Of a stretch of 64,000 bases of DNA, positions 1 to 11,150 are shown piece after piece. This DNA is from Mycocentrospora acerina (taxonomy: Eukaryota; Ascomycota; Dothideomycetes; Pleosporales): contig JAKUHH010000284.1 in the NCBI GenBank assembly GCA_022701365.1, positions 1,084,140 to 1,148,139 on the forward strand, given 5' to 3'. The number at the start of each line of letters is the position of its first letter. Position 1 is the stretch's first letter. The position numbers and the translations under genes are program-made. Under the pieces are notes generated by a model. That model worked only from the letters and a program-made list of their open reading frames with translations. It ran no database searches and was not told where the DNA came from.

Positions 1-117
1 CAGCAGAAAGTTAGACATACCTAATTTTAACTTGCGAATATATATAGAGCGATTCATACGTGGACAATTTTTCGTTATATTTTGGATTTGTGTAAACTCC
101 AAATTTGACGGCTTGTA

Positions 118-1947
118 ATGGAACAAATTGAGTCACAGCCAGATACGACTATAGATATGGCGGAACCTCAGCAAATCTTGGCCGGAACCGGAGCTGACAT
201 TACTTGTAACGTCAAATATGTCGCGGAATCTACCTCGGGATACAAGCATTCACCGCTTTTGGAGCCAAAGTACATCCGCTTACTCAGTATTCAGCCTGAC
301 GAGGAGCCTGCAGCCATCACATGTACTCTGGAAACCTTTAGCCTTGGTCACGACATTCCAAAGAGCACGCCAGAATACATTGCCATGTCATATACCTGGG
401 GCTCAATCCTGGATCGAACAGTCATATTCCTGGAGTCAGGTAAAAAGACTCTCTTTGTGACGAAAAACTGCGAATCTATGTTACGACGGTTGCGCAGTCA
501 ATGTCTTGGGGCAACTCAACTTTTCTGGATCGATGCAGTTTGCATAGATCAGACTAATATCATGGAACGCAATAGCCAAGTTGCCTTGATGGCGAATGTT
601 TATCAACAAGCGAGCCGTGTTGTGATAGATGTAGGCGAGCTTAATACATCGGAGGATGCTGACTTTGCTATCGATGCTATTTCAAATGTACAGGAGAATG
701 TTCTTTACGAGATGCACCTAGGATTCCGTATTCGCGATAGTGTCAACGCTTTTTATTCCCGGCCGTGGTTCAAAAGGATTTGGGTTCTCCAAGAAGCATT
801 CATGGCAGGAAGAGCAGACGTTATGTGTGGCAATAGAATTGAATCGTGGTCAAATTTTGTTCCTCTCCGTGCGTGGGTCGACTCGAGGCCAGCCTGGGAG
901 ACTGAACCATGGCATGTAGGTCTACCGTTCAGCGTGCCGTTTGTTATGATTCAAGGAACTGAAAAGTACACAACTTATACAGCAAAAACGGATTTCTTAG
1001 CACTATTATGCCATTCTAGGACGTGTGATGCAGGAGATCCACGGGATAAGGTATTTGCGCTGTACAATCTACTTTCAGACAGGATACAAGAGGGGTTTTA
1101 TGCTGATTACGCTGAATCGAATACCACAATCAAAGTTTATACAGGTACTACAGAATGGCTGCTCTCAAATTTCGGTCTTTCGATTCTGAGTTGTGTCTGT
1201 GAAGGCCCTAAAGTTCAAGGCCTGCCGTCCTGGGTTCCTGACTGGTCTTCAACTATTCGGCCACAATGGATTCTTGGAATTAGAGTTCGAGAGAACTGGA
1301 ATACATGCGTAGGGAACCCTTTCTGGCCGCTTTCTGCAGGCGGAGATACCAAGGCTTATTTTCACTTGACAAAGCCGGCGCCGAATTCATCAGTCCTAAG
1401 CGTCCGAGGCCTAAAGGTTGACTTTATTCACGAGACGTCTCCATGCACGGTTTCTAGTCTTGAAAATGACAGCGAAGAATTGAACAACTTTCTACATCTT
1501 GCCAGTAGGATTAGGGACGAGAGGGGTGTGATCAACTTGGAGCTCCCAGTTTATTCCCACAAATGGGAACCAAAATCAAATGAAAAGCGTATACACCCTG
1601 GAAAGTGGCTTGTTGACTACGGCCTCCCACTTAGGATCCAGGGAGACGAGTCGGATAACAATATCTGTGACATTTGCAGATATTTTATTTGCAATCGCCA
1701 GCTTGCCATTTCGTCAAACGGTTACTTTGGAGTAATTCTAAATAGTGCAAAACGTGGCGACTTGATTTGCGTCTTCCTAGGCAGCGGGGTTCCATTCATT
1801 CTGCGCCCAACAAGTGGAGGTTTCACACTAATTGGGGAGTCATACATCTATGGTCTGATGAAAGGGGAGGCTTTGGAAGGTAGAGGCCTCTCTACTACCA
1901 GTGAAGTAGAGCCTCAGATACCTTTGTTTGACTTTGTACTTCACTAG
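118..1947 (+). CDS. HET-domain (heterokaryon incompatibility) protein
   Basis: Single-exon gene of 609 residues. The HET domain begins with YIAMSYTWG (about residue 87), continues through FWIDAVCIDQ (about 139-148), and ends near the conserved SRPWFKRIWVLQEAF (about 218-232). A later DPRDKVFALYNLL block is also typical of fungal HET proteins. Such proteins act in non-self recognition after hyphal fusion and can trigger cell death; the partner is not visible here. No NACHT, WD40 or ankyrin module follows, so this is the short 'HET plus variable C-terminus' type. The start is the first ATG after a TATA-like stretch (tatatata near 40-50), and the frame is open from there to TAG. No intron is needed. 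Confidence 0.9.
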   Translation: MEQIESQPDTTIDMAEPQQILAGTGADITCNVKYVAESTSGYKHSPLLEPKYIRLLSIQPDEEPAAITCTLETFSLGHDIPKSTPEYIAMSYTWGSILDRTVIFLESGKKTLFVTKNCESMLRRLRSQCLGATQLFWIDAVCIDQTNIMERNSQVALMANVYQQASRVVIDVGELNTSEDADFAIDAISNVQENVLYEMHLGFRIRDSVNAFYSRPWFKRIWVLQEAFMAGRADVMCGNRIESWSNFVPLRAWVDSRPAWETEPWHVGLPFSVPFVMIQGTEKYTTYTAKTDFLALLCHSRTCDAGDPRDKVFALYNLLSDRIQEGFYADYAESNTTIKVYTGTTEWLLSNFGLSILSCVCEGPKVQGLPSWVPDWSSTIRPQWILGIRVRENWNTCVGNPFWPLSAGGDTKAYFHLTKPAPNSSVLSVRGLKVDFIHETSPCTVSSLENDSEELNNFLHLASRIRDERGVINLELPVYSHKWEPKSNEKRIHPGKWLVDYGLPLRIQGDESDNNICDICRYFICNRQLAISSNGYFGVILNSAKRGDLICVFLGSGVPFILRPTSGGFTLIGESYIYGLMKGEALEGRGLSTTSEVEPQIPLFDFVLH

Positions 1948-3030
1948 AGCTCCAATGTGGCTACAATTGAGTCGCTCAGATTCATCTCGATCACTTAATT
2001 AGAATCAAAGGCAAGCGCACGTTGCAGTCATCTGCTTCTCTCACAAGGGAGCGAAATCATAAGAGTACCTGCGCTCGCTTACTGGATTTACCCAGGATTT
2101 TAGCCGAAAATAGCTTCGCTACGAATGTTGACCATGTCAACTTTTTTTCTGGTGTTTTTTAAACGTTTGATTGTCAACTGTGACGCGTTTGCATGTAGTT
2201 GTTGCGTTTACGGGATTTTGAATTATTGGGCGGGATGCTAACTTCTTTCCTGCATGTTCAAATCAAGGTAGATGGAAGGTTAGAATACGCTCAATTAAGA
2301 GACACGCTTATCAGATATTAAATCATTGATAACTGCGATTTCCTGACAATATTTTAAAGCAAAGTGAGATAAGATAGCCTATTGCGAAACTATCCCTGCC
2401 TACACCGCTGTTGTCTCAAAATTCGGCACAACTTTCACCGAGATTACATTGCCGAACCGCGGCACCGTCAGGCGGTACCCATCTGCTTCGGCGCTCTTAA
2501 AATTGTTATATAAAACAGGCTCGAATTGATACTATTCTACGAACTCGCTTTCACCTATCAGGCAGGTGCCTACTTTCTAAGAATAAAAGAGCGTCTCACG
2601 AAATGCACTAAGCCTTTTGCAAAACCCCTAACTGTGTAACGACTTTTCGTGACGTTTGTGGAGACTAAAATCGGTGGTTGTGACGGGATATGTGATGTTC
2701 ACATTTTAGTCTACTTCCGACTGGTCGCAAGCTACCCACCCGTTCAGCCAATCTTGGCTGTGAACACGACCACGAGCCTGATTACCGACATACACAAGTG
2801 CGAATTATCAATGTTCCTATTCGCCACACAGGGCTAATCAATGCAGATCGATATTCAAGCATGTTATGGTGAGTAATACACTTTCCATCTTGGACCAAGT
2901 GCAGTTCAACGTGGTGGTGTCTGTTGCGCGGCCAGCCGGACGTTCAGTGGAACAATCGACGTACAAATATGACTTTTGTAGCTCAAATCTGTATTGAACA
3001 GAAAATTAAACTTTTCTTCACTTTTTTGCG
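1948..3030. other. intergenic region without recognised gene
   Basis: The longest open frame here is 62 codons and resembles nothing I know. A TATA-like element (ttatataaaa) lies at about 2506-2515, some 515 bp before the phosphatase ATG. A single CCGCGG occurs at 2457-2462. No repeat or RNA gene was recognised. Confidence 0.5.
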
Positions 3031-5065
3031 ATGAGGATTTTATACAAAGTACTTGTAGCTGCGGTATTGACTGCAGGTGTTGCAGCTAATTATGATGACA
3101 ACATCAATTTCCAAAGTCCTTCATTCAACCACCCATCTATGGGTATTGACATGCCAAAGTTGGTAAAACGGCATATTCAAAAACGAGATGCAGTAGCAGC
3201 GTTCGACCCCAATACTCTCAACTTCACTCACGGTGTTGCATCGGCGAGTGTATCCAACTCGGTCAATCCTTGCGAAAGCTAATATCGTTCAGGGTGACCC
3301 CTACCCCGAATCCGTCATCCTATGGACAAGGATTTCGCCACAGCTTGAAAATGACCGCTCAAATGTTACAGTCGCAGGAACCGTGCCGTTGTACTCGCAC
3401 GAGACTGAGCGTTATGTCCGCGCGTCAACAAGCCCGATCTGTGTTGAATTTCAAGTTTCTACCAACAAGAATATTACGGGAAGTGTAGTTAGCCGCGGAA
3501 AAGCGTACACAACAAGCGACATCGACTACACAATCAAAGTCGAGGCGAAAGGCCTTTCCCCTTACACTACGTACTATTACCAATTTAACGTGTGCGGTTC
3601 CTCCAACAAAAGCCCTATCGGCCGCACAAAGACATCTCCTGACGAGGATGATGACACCACCGAACTCGGGCTTGCGATTTTCTCTTGCAGCAACTATCCA
3701 AGTGGTTACTTCAATGCATTTGGCAATGCCGCTCGTAGGGATGAAGTGGACTATTTCGTTCACCTTGGCGACTACATCTACGAAACCAGCTCTGGTGTCC
3801 TAGGCCGTGATGCTCGCGCTACGAACCCATCTCGTACCATTCTCACCCTGTATGATTATCGCACTCGGATCGCCCAGTACCGCACCGATCTTGACCTGTC
3901 TCTTGCGCACCAGAACTTCGCCTGGATAACTACGTGGGATGACCATGAAGTGAGCAACAATGGCTACCGGGACGGATCGTCTGCTGTTAACAACACTGAG
4001 AGCTCATTTATTCAAAATGGTGGTGTGTCTGTTGATCAGCGCAAGATGAATGCTGTTCGTGCGTATTTCGAGTGGATGCCCATCCGGCAAGTGAATCTTG
4101 ACGATAATCTCCGAATTTGGAGAAACTTCCGCATGGGAAAGCTTTTTGATCTCGTTATTCTAGACACTCGAAACTACGACCGCTCAATTACAGATCTTAA
4201 CTGGAATACAGACTACGTGACTGCTATCAGGAACGATGCTGGTAGATCTCTCATGGGTTCCAATCAGGAGAATTGGTTTTACCGAACCCTTTTGGAGAGC
4301 AAAGAGCGTGGCGCTACATGGCGTGTGATTGGAAACCAGATTGTCTTCTCTCGCACCAACATCACGTCATGGTTCGGGTCTGAGACGGAGCCATACAATG
4401 TTGATCAATGGGACGGGTATCAATCAAATAGGAACAGGACATTCCAACATCTCTATGCGAACAAAATCGACAATACTATCATGCTCGCGGGTGATTCCCA
4501 CGCCAACTGGGTGTCCGATCTGCTGTGGGTAGATCCCGAGTCGGCACCATTCGCATCTATCAATAACGATGTTGAAATCCCTGCGTACAACCAAGCCACT
4601 GGCGATGGTGCTATTGGGGTTGAATTTGCCGTCACGGCTGTCTCATCCACGGGCTTCTCAGGAAACATTGCAGCAACCAACACCCAAGCTCAAAAGCTCG
4701 TTCGCGACAACTCAGAATTGATGTGGAACGAGGGCTACTTCCGCGGCTATCTGGCACTCTACCTTAATGCCAATGAAGCCAGGGCTGAGTACTACGGTTC
4801 TCCAACTGTACGAACCCGCAATACATACGACATCCCTCTTGCGAACTTCACGGTCAAGGCTGGTGCGAATCATCTCGCTCGACCGATCGCGGGTGGAAAA
4901 GTAACCACGGGTTATCTCAAGAATGCAGATCAGCCAGGCCAGGTTACGGGAGTCAATGCGACGATTGTGTTGGATACGGTTACTGGGTTGTGGGGTCCGA
5001 TTCCAGGAGCGCTACTTGCGGACGGGAACTACATCACCTATTCGAGGACTAACACTTCTACATAG
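3031..5065 (+). CDS. secreted PhoD-type alkaline phosphatase
   Basis: Two exons, 3031-3249 and 3293-5065, give 663 residues. The 43-bp intron (gtatcc...ttcag) restores the family motif FTHGVAS...GDPYPESVILWTR, which is otherwise split between two frames. An N-terminal hydrophobic signal peptide (residues 1-19) is followed by dibasic sites (LVKR, QKR) that suggest Kex2 processing. PhoD metal-site motifs are all present: HLGDYIYE (about 230), WDDHE (about 289) and GDSHANW (about 473). The family hydrolyses phosphate mono- or diesters with Fe/Ca cofactors, so an extracellular or wall phosphatase for phosphate scavenging is likely. The intron is near the lower size limit for fungi; without it the gene would be frameshifted. 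The intact downstream frame argues for a functional gene. Confidence 0.9.
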
Positions 5066-5445
5066 CTGACAAATGGAAGGATACTGGGTTCGAGTTACAT
5101 ATTTGTTGCAAATAATGACATTGAACAATATTTCCTGCTTTGAACTTGGGACAAATCGCCAATTTTTTGGAATTACTGAAGTATGTTAAATACTGGCATT
5201 TCCGAGTATAATATGGAAACATCCCTCATACAGCAATTCTCAGGTAGGCACGACCAATTTACGTTGTCTGATAATTGATTGTATTTGTGTTGTTCCTCAT
5301 GTCGAATCATAATCACCCAAGGTTTCGATTCGAGGAGCTGTCGATAGAGGTTGTAATTGAGTGAATATCAGGAAGCCAAACGTACGTGCAAGGGCTCAAT
5401 ACCAGTGCGTTGGACAGTAAGGACAAGAGATAGAGTGAATAACCA

Positions 5446-6260
5446 CTACAAATTTGGAAAGTGCTTGCTATTAAACTCGTCAACAATTTCTCGCGCTGCT
5501 TTGACGATTTCCACCGCCCCTGGCGAATCCGAATGGCAGCAAATCGATACCTCATAGTCTCCTAGTGGAAGTTGCAGTTCCTCCCCAGAGACAGCTGTGA
5601 CGGCGGCATTCTCAACTTGACTTCGTATGTGCTTCTTGACATCGTCTGGATGCCATGCTTTCTTCTTTCGGTCAATGACAAGCGATTTATCGTTGTTATA
5701 CTTGACGTCTCCATATAGCTCTGCCACAAATGGGAGACCAAGCTCCTTGGCGACTTCCTCATGCAGCGTGCCCGCAAGACCAAACACGGTTGTGCCCTTT
5801 GGTACACCAGCGTAGACTGCACGACAGACCTCCTTGTCTCGGTACATCATGGCGTAGAGGATTCCGTGAGGCTTGACGTGGTGTAACGGCATGTCCTCCG
5901 CGTCCAAGAACGCCTTGAGCGCTCCCACTTGGTATCGCACCGCGGCTGTCAGTTCTTCAGGTGCCATTTTGATCTCTCGGCGTCCAAAGCCTTGGATATC
6001 GGGCAGTCCGGGGTGAGCGCCAACGGCAATGTTGTGCTTTTTGCAGGCGAGGACAGTCTGGTGCATGATCAAGGGGTCGCTGCATGTATCAGCAGAACTC
6101 AGTGAGTGCACGTGGTTTGCGCATACCCAGCATGGAAGCCGCAAGCTATGTTTGCATGGTCGATGAGCGGGATCAACTCGTCGTCAGGGCCGCACTTGAA
6201 GTTTCCATATCCTTCTCCCAAGTCGACATTGATCTTGACGGGATGCTTGATCGCGGGCAT
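5446..6260 (-). CDS. LamB/YcsF family protein (PxpA-like 5-oxoprolinase subunit A)
   Basis: Two exons on the minus strand, 6260-6127 and 6079-5446, encode 255 residues, the usual length of the family. The 47-bp intron (gtatgc...atgcag) interrupts the conserved NIACGFHAGDP motif. The N-terminus KINVDLGEGYGNF and the later VGAHPGLPD and VKPHG blocks are diagnostic. In bacteria PxpA, with PxpB (KipI) and PxpC (KipA), hydrolyses 5-oxoproline to glutamate using ATP. The gene is divergent, 315 bp apart, from a fusion that contains KipA and KipI domains, so the two products probably work together. The ATG at 6260 is chosen because an in-frame stop lies upstream with no other ATG between. Function in fungi is inferred from the bacterial family. 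Confidence 0.88.
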
Positions 6261-6575
6261 TTCTGATCTGGCGTGTCGTGGTGATAGGGTCTGTGTTTGC
6301 GTCTGCCGATGCTATCTCGGAGCAACGGTCTTGGTTTCTCTAGTGTTGCAGCCATGATCTCATCAACTCATTAAGCCCCTTGTCAATCCCCGCTCTTCAA
6401 CGCGCGTTGGTGACGTCGATCGCACGAGCCGTCGTCTGCCGATAGTTGCTTGCCGCAAAGCGGGGGATGTCATGATACGGTGCGATACGAGTGGAGGCGG
6501 ATGGGCGCGGGGTTGCATTTTAGGACATTTCTAGATGTAGAACCAACTCTTGAATGTCTCTTCATCTGAGCAGCC

Positions 6576-9500
6576 ATGGATAGGTTGAAGACGTTGCTCA
6601 TTGCCAACCGCGGTGAGATCGCGGTATGTATCCACAAAAGACAAGGAAGCGCGGACAAGGAAAGGTGTGTTATCGATAAAGAACACCACGCTGACATCAA
6701 CCTTGCAGGTGCGCATCATTCGAACCGCAAAGAAACTTAACATCAAGACTATTGCCATTTATTCAGAAGCTGATGCAGCATCACAGCATGTTCGTGATGC
6801 AGATGAAGCGGTTCTGTTGCCGGGAAGCAATGCGACTGCTTATACAGACGAGGAAGCTATCTTGCGAATAGCGAAGGAGAAGGGAGTGGACACCATCATT
6901 CCAGGGTATGGGTTTCTGTCTGAAAACGCCGACTTTGCGCGACTTACGAGTGATGCGGGAATCGTTTGGGTCGGCCCTTCACCTGAGTCAATTGAGGCGT
7001 TTGGCATCAAGCACACCGCAAGAAGCCTCGCCGAGAGTGCTCAGGTACCTATTGTGCCTGGTACCAAAGGGCTGGTCGATGATGAAGAGGCTGCTGCAAG
7101 AGAGGCTGAGCGTATTGGCTTTCCTGTTATGCTCAAGGCAACGGGTGGAGGTGGTGGCATGGGCCTCATCACCTGCAGTAAGGTCGAAGAAGTGCGCGAT
7201 GGGTTTCGAATGGTACAGTCACGAGGCAAGACACTTTTCAAGAATCCTGGTGTCTTTATCGAAGCATTCTATCCCGCAAGTCACCATATCGAGATTCAAG
7301 TGTTTGGCAACGGCCAGGGTCAAGCCATTCACTTTGGTGAACGCGAATGTTCAATTCAAAGACGACACCAAAAGGTCATCGAGGAGTGTCCAAGTCCATT
7401 CGTAGAGAGACATCTTGAGTTGCGACAAAAGCTAGGGGATGCGGCTGTCCGCTTAGCCGAATCTATCAAATATGGCTCTGCGGGAACCGTCGAGTATCTG
7501 GTAGATGACAAGTCTGGTGACTTCTTCTTCCTTGAAATGAACACGCGACTGCAAGTCGAGCATGGCATCACCGAGCTATGCTACGATGTCGATTTAGTTG
7601 AGCTCATGCTTAAACAAGCCGATGCTCAATTGGCAGGCAAAAGAGGGCTTGACGGGAGCGAGCTGAAGCAGATGCAACCTTCGAACCCTTCAGGAGCAGC
7701 TATCGAAGCCCGTGTTTATGCCGAAAACCCACTGAAAGACTATGCTCCATCACCTGGATTACTTCAGAAGGTCGAATGGAAGAATGTTCCTGGCAGTCGA
7801 GTTGATACTTGGGTATTCACAGGATCGCGTATCACTCCAAACTATGATCCTCTGATAGCCAAAGCTATGGTTCACTGCGGGAATAGAGATGACGCGATCT
7901 CAGGCATGAGACAGCTTCTCACTCAGTCTCTAATCTGTGGGCCACCTACAAATATAGGATTTCTCGCGGGTATTCTGGAAGATCCCCGTTTCAAGGCAGG
8001 AAATACAATGACAAGCTTTCTGAAAACATTTGAGTATAACCCCTGCGCAATTGACGTTATCTCGGCCGGCGCATACACTTTGATACAGGACCTGCCCGGT
8101 CGACCAACAGTTGGAAAAGGCATACCTCATTCTGGACCGATGGATCCTATGACTTTTCAAATTGCGAACATGCTTGTAGGTAATTCGCGCAGCAAAGAAG
8201 GTCTTGAGATTACACTTAGCGGGCCAGAACTACGATTTGTCGGTCCTGCTATCGTTGCATTGTGCGGCGCACCCATGGAAGCCACACTTGATGGCAAGGA
8301 CTTTCCGATGTGGACGAGTGTGAAGATCGAAGCTGGCCAAAAGCTTAAAATCGGAAAAACAACTGGTAATGGGTGCCGCTCATATCTGGCTGTGTACGGC
8401 GGCTTTCCTTCGGTCGCGGACTATTTTGGCTCAAAGTCAACGTCTCCACTTGTTGCGATTGGCGGCTATCAAGGCAGGGCGCTGGCTCCAGGTGATTTGC
8501 TCCAGATATCGGACAGTATCCCAGAGAAATTCAAGTCTGTCTCCTTGCCAGAGCATCTGCAGTTGACGTATCAATCGAAATGGGAGGTCGCAGCTATGCC
8601 AGGACCCCATGACGAGGGGTACTTTGACCCTGAATTTATTAAGATGTTTTATGAAACAGAATGGAAAGTGTCACATAATGCATCAAGAAGTGGTATTCGA
8701 CTTACTGGACCGGTGCCTAAATGGGCGCGAAAGGACGGCGGCGAGGGAGGTGCGCATCCGAGTAATTTGATCGAGTATGGATACCCACTCGGCACGTTGA
8801 ACTGGACAGGGGATGACCCATGCATTTTCCCTGTTGACTGCCCAAATTTTGGCGGCTTCACCAGCAGTACGACAGTTATCAAGGCGGACTGGTGGAAGCT
8901 TGGACAGCTCAAGGCAGGCAATACTTTGAGATACGTTCGCATTGGCCTCGAGGATGCATTGAAAAAGAGGAAGCGAAATGAGGTTTTTCTCCATTCAATT
9001 GAGCAAGTATTGACGTCTGGTGACGGTTTTGATAAAATTGAAAGACTCAATCGTGTGAGCTTCCACGAGTGCGGTATTGGCAAGGCCATAGTCTGGGAGA
9101 AAGAAGGAAGCGGCAATACTCCCCGTGTCAAGTATCGTCAAGGCGGCGACGACCACCTACTCGTAGAATATGGCGACGAATCGTTCGACCTCAACCACCG
9201 CTGCCGTGTCACCGCCCTTGAAAACGCCCTTCGTTCCGATTCAACGCCCTCGAACATAAAACTCAATCTCTTCAATACCGTAGGATGTTGTACGACGCTC
9301 CTGCTCTACTATAACGGCGCTGAACTACCTCGATCTGAACTCATCGCATATCTCCAAACCATTGAATCGCAGCTTGGCGATCTGCGCACTACCAAGGTCC
9401 CTACACGCATCTTCAAACTTCCCATCTCTTTTGAATCCAAACTCCAGGATGAAGCTACGCAGCGGTACATGATGAACCAACGCCCTCACGCACCTTATCT

Positions 9501-10452
9501 CCCAGACAACCTTGCTTTCGTGGCCAAAAATAATGCCTTCTCGTCACAGCAGCTGAAGGATATTTATCTCACGGGTCAATTCATGGCTGTTGTTGTCGGC
9601 TTTTTTTGCGGTAACACGGTCTCGCTACCTGTCGACCCTCGCCAGCGTCTTTCCGCACCGAAAATGAATCCAAGTCGTGTATTCACACCAGAAGGCACGG
9701 TGGGTTGGGGAGGAAGTTGCATGTCAATTTACCCGGTGGATTCGCCTGGCGGGTACCAGATGACAGGTCGCACGGTGCCATGCTGGGACTACTACTCGTA
9801 TAAACCCGGCTTCGAAAAGGCGGCCCAGCCATGGATCTTCGGCGACTTTGACATTTTAACATTCTACCAAGTTAGCGAAGAGGAACTCGATCGCTTACTA
9901 GCTCAGTTCCGCGCAGGCAAATACAACTGGGAGTTTGAAGAGTTTGAATTTGATATGGCAGAACACAACAAGCTTTTAATCGATACACGCGATGAAGTTA
10001 CGGAAATTAGAAAGAAGCAAGCCGTTGCACAGGAAGAACTGACTAAAGCAGAGAACGAGAGCTTAGAGCGCTGGCGTAGGGAGAAAGCAGAGAATCAAGT
10101 CGACGAAGGCACGGTAGAAAAGCTGCTTGATGATCCGACGATTTTCAGTGTTGAGGCCCCGGTCGATGCAAATGTTTGGAAGGTCGAAGTCAAGGAGGGA
10201 GACGACGTTAGCGATGGAACTGTGGTAAGTAACTTCTATTGCAAAGTCTCGTCTGAACGATCTACTGATATGGTGCAGATTATGATCATCGAAGCCATGA
10301 AACTAGAGATTGCAGTGAAAACTCCCGAGTCTGCATGTCAAGCTGGAAAGCTGAAGGTTGAGAAGATACTGGTGAAGCCAGGTGATACCGTAACAGCGGG
10401 CCGTCACTTGGCTTTGCTTAAACTTCAGGTGGCGTCGAGGAGTTCAACCTAG
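6576..10452 (+). CDS. biotin-dependent carboxylase fusion: biotin carboxylase - KipA - KipI - biotin carrier (urea carboxylase-like)
   Basis: Exons 6576-6623, 6709-10224 and 10279-10452 give 1245 residues. The first intron (85 bp) separates MDRLKTLLIANRGEIA from VRIIRTAKKL. The second (54 bp, no in-frame stop) sits just before the biotin site IEAMKLE (Lys about 1196). Domain order: ATP-grasp biotin carboxylase (about 1-450, glycine loop KATGGGGGMG near 159, MNTRLQVEH near 293); KipA/AHS2 (from about 458, ISAGAYTLIQDLPG); KipI/AHS1 (about 780-1060, GGDDHLLVEYGD); biotinyl domain (about 1165-1245). This is the architecture of urea carboxylase, but the amidase (allophanate hydrolase) part of yeast Dur1,2 is missing. 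The divergent LamB/YcsF gene suggests a substrate such as 5-oxoproline or another lactam/amide rather than, or as well as, urea. Confidence 0.9.
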
Positions 10453-11150
10453 CACATTCATTACGAGAATAATTTCGAAATTGCCTTCTTCTTTTACATG
10501 ATTCAAATCATTGCTTCACCGCATTTTATCGCTCTTGAGAAGAAATGAAACCTTATAGTCGGAAATTGAGCCGACAATGAAGAAGAAAAATGTAAAACAG
10601 ATGCCAAGTCCGAAGCATGAGGTCTAGGTAACAGGATGAGAGATGATTCATATTATGATTTTCATTAGGAATGTATACATGCCAATTTTTTACAATTCCT
10701 GAGAAACCTGATATACCGTGTGTTACTCTAGTCAGCCATCTTAGAAGCACCATCATTTTGTAAGTTCCAAATCATCGACACAAGAATCGGGGTAAAGTGG
10801 CTGCTGCGTAGGAAGATGTTCCGGCACTGACAGAATTTCAAAAACTGGCTGTGATAGAGATCCATACAGATTGGAGTAAAGCGTTGTAGGATCAAGATCC
10901 GAAATCAATATTGGCGATTGCGGATGCACTGTGGTTATGTCAATGGAATACTTGGGTGTGGTGCAATTCGCAATAACCTTTCCAGCAGCTAATTCCTGTG
11001 CCAGGTTCATTTACGTCTCTGCAAGTGCGCCAGCAAATTAACAATGTATATCTGGTCATCTAAGAACTAGGATGTAGATTTTCTGCCTTCAAAAGAGGAA
11101 TACTTCATATTCCAGTTGCCTAAAATTTCTACTACAAGCAGTGTGTCTGT
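10453..11150. other. intergenic, convergent 3' ends
   Basis: Lies between the 3' ends of the carboxylase (plus) and the CocE hydrolase (minus). An 85-codon open frame on the minus strand (11010-10753) has no recognised family and no clear promoter, so I do not call it. Confidence 0.4.

Noticed and set aside
3233..3292. Apparent frameshift in the PhoD phosphatase
   Set aside because: A 43-bp GT-AG intron with a GCTAAT branch site restores the family motif, so I treat it as spliced.
10753..11010. 85-codon open frame on the minus strand between two 3' ends
   Set aside because: No recognised family, no convincing splice partner and a position between convergent genes; could be real but cannot be supported.
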